A stretch of 64,000 nucleotides of DNA. It comes from Mytilisepta virgata (lineage: Eukaryota; Mollusca; Bivalvia; Mytilida; Mytilidae). Where the stretch lies: positions 129,712,614 to 129,776,613 of the forward strand of contig CM051521.1 of NCBI GenBank assembly GCA_028015205.1, written 5' to 3'. A program made the position numbers and the translations under genes. Under the pieces are notes generated by a model. The model worked only from the letters and a program-made list of their open reading frames with translations. It ran no database searches and was not told the DNA's origin. Numbering within the stretch: the stretch's first letter is position 1; each line of letters begins with the position of its first letter. This document shows, piece by piece, positions 61,409 through 64,000 of this stretch.

Positions 61409-63198
61409 ATTGTGGCTGATAAACCGTCGGATGGTCAATTACTTAGGAGTAAATCGGCTTGGCGTATGAATACAAACCAAAGGGTTAAGGGTTAGGGTTA
61501 GGGTTAGGGTTAGTGTTACAGTGCATTCTTTGTTAATTGGGTTAGGGTTAGGGTTAGTGTTAGGAACTACTTTCACCCATTCGAAGTGCGCGTGCGCAAC
61601 TTCAACCCATTAGTATGTATGTTTGGACTTGCTTATATATTACATGTTTTCTATAATAACACACTAGTGGTATAGCTAATTTGCATAAATAAATTTACAA
61701 AGGGAGGTAATTATAATGTAAGTCTATGGGAAACTTCATTTGCAAAAATAAATATTTCTACTGGAGATGCATACCTGAAAGTTTGTTCTAAGGGGTAATC
61801 GACCCTTCTGCATCGATTGGCATGATCAGAAAGGTCGTAGGATAAACCGTTTAAAAGTTACAAGCTATGGAATAAAGCATTAAAAGCGTTTTAATAAGTG
61901 TTTTGTTACAACTTTACATGCATATATCTCAGTGTTGTCTTAACCGATTTTCTAAAGTAGACCAGTTCTGGAAAGCTAAAACTATACTCTATTACGTGGC
62001 AAAGACCAGTAGTAATCAGATAGTTAGCAACGATTTTATATCTGTATGAAAACGGCGAAAAAGCCATTTACCAAAACAAAAGTTTGAAAAATTGACAAAG
62101 TCCAACATTTTTAGGTGTTTTTCAACAATGTGTTATTTTTGCATTTTGGATGTTTTTGAGTGTTTTTGAAGGGTTAGGGTTAGGGTTAGGGTTAGGGTTA
62201 GGGTATTAGGCAATTGTTGCTGATAAACCGTCGGATGGTCAATTAGTAAGGAGTAAATCGGCTTGGCGTATGAATACAAACCAAAGGGTTAAGGGTTAGG
62301 GTTAGGGTTAGGGTTAGGGTATTGTGGCTGATAAACCGTCGGATGGTCAATTACTTAGGAGTAAATCGGCTTGGCGTATGAATACAAACCAAAGGGTTAA
62401 GGGTTAGGGTTAGGGTTAGGGTTAGTGTTACAGTGCATTCTTTGTTAATTGGGTTAGGGTTAGGGTTAGTGTTAGGAACTACTTTCACCCATTCGAAGTG
62501 CGCGTGCGCAACTTCAACCCATTAGTATGTATGTTTGGACTTGCTTATATATTACATGTTTTCTATAATAACACACTAGTGGTATAGCTAATTTGCATAA
62601 ATAAATTTACAAAGGGAGGTAATTATAATGTAAGTCTATGGGAAACTTCATTTGCAAAAATAAATATTTCTACTGGAGATGCATACCTGAAAGTTTGTTC
62701 TAAGGGGTAATCGACCCTTCTGCATCGATTGGCATGATCAGAAAGGTCGTAGGATAAACCGTTTAAAAGTTACAAGCTATGGAATAAAGCATTAAAAGCG
62801 TTTTAATAAGTGTTTTGTTACAACTTTACATGCATATATCTCAGTGTTGTCTTAACCGATTTTCTAAAGTAGACCAGTTCTGGAAAGCTAAAACTATACT
62901 CTATTACGTGGCAAAGACCAGTAGTAATCAGATAGTTAGCAACGATTTTATATCTGTATGAAAACGGCGAAAAAGCCATTTACCAAAACAAAAGTTTGAA
63001 AAATTGACAAAGTCCAACATTTTTAGGTGTTTTTCAACAATGTGTTATTTTTGCATTTTGGATGTTTTTGAGTGTTTTTGAAGGGTTAGGGTTAGGGTTA
63101 GGGTTAGGGTTAGGGTATTAGGCAATTGTTGCTGATAAACCGTCGGATGGTCAATTAGTAAGGAGTAAATCGGCTTGGCGTATGAATACAAACCAAAG
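61409..63198 (+). repeat. exact tandem duplication of a 912-bp block (C20 and C21 with stubs)
   Basis: C20 (61409-62170) and C21 (62321-63082) both start abruptly at GGGTATTGTGGCTG, eight bases inside the normal C start, and both are 762 bp. Stubs are at 62205-62286 and 63117-63198. The period from C19 to C20 to C21 is 912 bp each time. There is no long TTAGGG tract between these copies. Confidence 0.95.
62499..62510. promoter_or_regulatory. NRF1-consensus site in the most distal C unit
   Basis: TGCGCGTGCGCA. Its reverse complement TGCGCACGCGCA fits YGCGCAYGCGCR exactly. The same site is at 34962, 36355, 37160, 38055, 39453, 41730, 49765 and 54892, and at the equivalent place in the other C copies that reach it. 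A TATA-like TTATATA follows about 45 bp downstream toward the telomere. Function is inferred. Confidence 0.4.
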
Positions 63199-63652
63199 GG
63201 TTAAGGGTTAGGGTTAGGGTTAGGGTTAGGGTTAGGGTTAGGGTTAGGGTTAGGGTTAGGGTTAGGGTTAGGGGTTAGGGTTAGGGTTAGGGTTAGGGTT
63301 AGGGTTAGGGTTAGGGTTAGGGTTAGGGTTAGGGTTAGGGTTAGGGTTAGGGTTAGGGTTAGGGTTAGGTTAGGGTTAGGGTTAGGGTTAGGGTTAGGGT
63401 TAGGGTTAGGGTTAGGGTTAGGGTTAGGGTTAGGGTTAGGGTTAGGGTTAGGGTTAGGGTTAGGGTTAGGGTTAGGGTTAGGGTTAGGGTTAGGGTTAGG
63501 GTTAGGGTTAGGGTTAGGGTTAGGGTTAGGGTTAGGGTTAGGGTTAGGGTTAGGGTTAGGGTTAGGGTTAGGGTTAGGGTTAGGGTTAGGGTTAGGGTTA
63601 GGGTTAGGGTTAGGGTTAGGGTTAGGGTTAGGGTTAGGGTTAGGGTTAGGGT
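63199..63652 (+). repeat. telomeric tract T13, 454 bp
   Basis: TTAGGG with one TTAGGGG (about 63270) and one TTAGG (about 63367), then about 285 bp of pure repeats. Confidence 0.95.
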
Positions 63653-63734
63653 ATTAGGCAATTGTGGCTGATAAACCGTCGGATGGTCAATTACTTAGGA
63701 GTAAATCGGCTTGGCGTATGAATACAAACCAAAG
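63653..63734 (+). repeat. most distal C stub
   Basis: ATTAGGCAATTGTGGCTG..TACAAACCAAAG with the subfamily-3 marker ATTACTTAGG. It is the only 3'-truncated stub of the GTGGCTG type: all proximal stubs are of the GTTGCTG type. Confidence 0.9.
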
Positions 63735-64000
63735 GGTTAAGGGTTAGGGTTAGGGTTAGGGTTAGGGGTTAGGGTTAGGGTTAGGGTTAGGGTTAGGGTT
63801 AGGGTTAGGGTTAGGGTTAGGGTTAGGGTTAGGGTTAGGGTTAGGGTTAGGGTTAGGGTTAGGGTTAGGGTTAGGGTTAGGGTTAGGGTTAGGGTTAGGG
63901 TTAGGGTTAGGGTTAGGGTTAGGGTTAGGGTTAGGGGTTAGGGTTAGGGTTAGGGTTAGGGTTAGGGTTAGGGTTAGGGTTAGGGTTAGGGTTAGGGTTA
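63735..64000 (+). repeat. terminal TTAGGG tract running off the window
   Basis: TTAGGG to the last base, with TTAGGGG near 63765 and 63934. The G-rich strand runs 5' to 3' toward the right, as on a chromosome's right end. Whether the true chromosome terminus follows cannot be seen here. Confidence 0.9.

Noticed and set aside
40953..64000. The whole higher-order array as an assembly artefact
   Set aside because: Not fully excluded. Units differ in subfamily markers, tract length and variant repeats, which argues against simple read duplication, but only spanning long reads can settle it.

Overview
The window looks like the end of a chromosome from a bivalve mollusc, most probably a mussel-like (mytilid) species. 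Four things point that way: AT-rich DNA with split GT/AG genes; dispersed repeats of a kind I associate with mussel genomes (elements opening with GAGGCTC..GAGCCTGTATCGCTCACCTGG, a CAAAGAGACAACCCGACCATAGAGCAG-type repeat, and an ACCAACCA-tailed SINE-like element); a TTAGGG telomere; and MITEs of the piggyBac and pogo types. The species call is an inference from memory of repeat families and could not be searched.

Region 1 (1-25,240) carries one large gene on the minus strand. Fourteen internal exons (23,258 down to 1,686) join with compatible splice phases into 950 codons with no stop. The gene continues past the left edge. The product looks like a large extracellular or cell-surface multidomain protein: a beta-rich N-terminal part, a PAN/Apple-like cysteine module, then repeated Ig/FN3-like modules with the signatures LDSTPPVVG and NWDGFIDRESGI. 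Its introns are packed with non-autonomous repeats: tandem-core elements with hairpin ends, a TTAA-flanked MITE, foldbacks and a dead Tc1 transposase fragment. I see no start exon between 23,258 and the first telomeric repeat at 25,241.

Region 2 (25,241-40,952) is an older mosaic subtelomere. TTAGGG tracts are interspersed with a 200-bp unit (A), a roughly 70-bp unit (B), a roughly 0.8-kb unit (C) and a 19-bp minisatellite (D) that continues from the 3' end of C. An island at 31.2-33.6 kb holds a pogo-like MITE, a SINE-like element and the 3' part of an unrecognised, intronless, minus-strand coding sequence that is cut by telomeric repeats at its 5' end.

Region 3 (40,953-64,000) is a strongly homogenised higher-order array. 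Each unit is a C block of exactly 770 bp, a 26-bp telomeric spacer, an 81-bp C stub, and 0.27-1.2 kb of TTAGGG. Every telomeric tract in the window runs 5'-TTAGGG-3' on the plus strand, as expected if the chromosome end lies to the right, and the window ends inside TTAGGG repeats. Telomeric variant repeats are shared at matching positions between units, so whole units including their telomeric DNA appear to have been copied. This resembles the template-type recombination-based telomere maintenance known from C. elegans survivors and yeast Y' amplification. Each C unit that reaches that far also carries an NRF1-consensus site (TGCGCRTGCGCA) facing the telomere, which raises a TERRA-promoter hypothesis. 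The main caution is that telomeric arrays are prone to assembly error.
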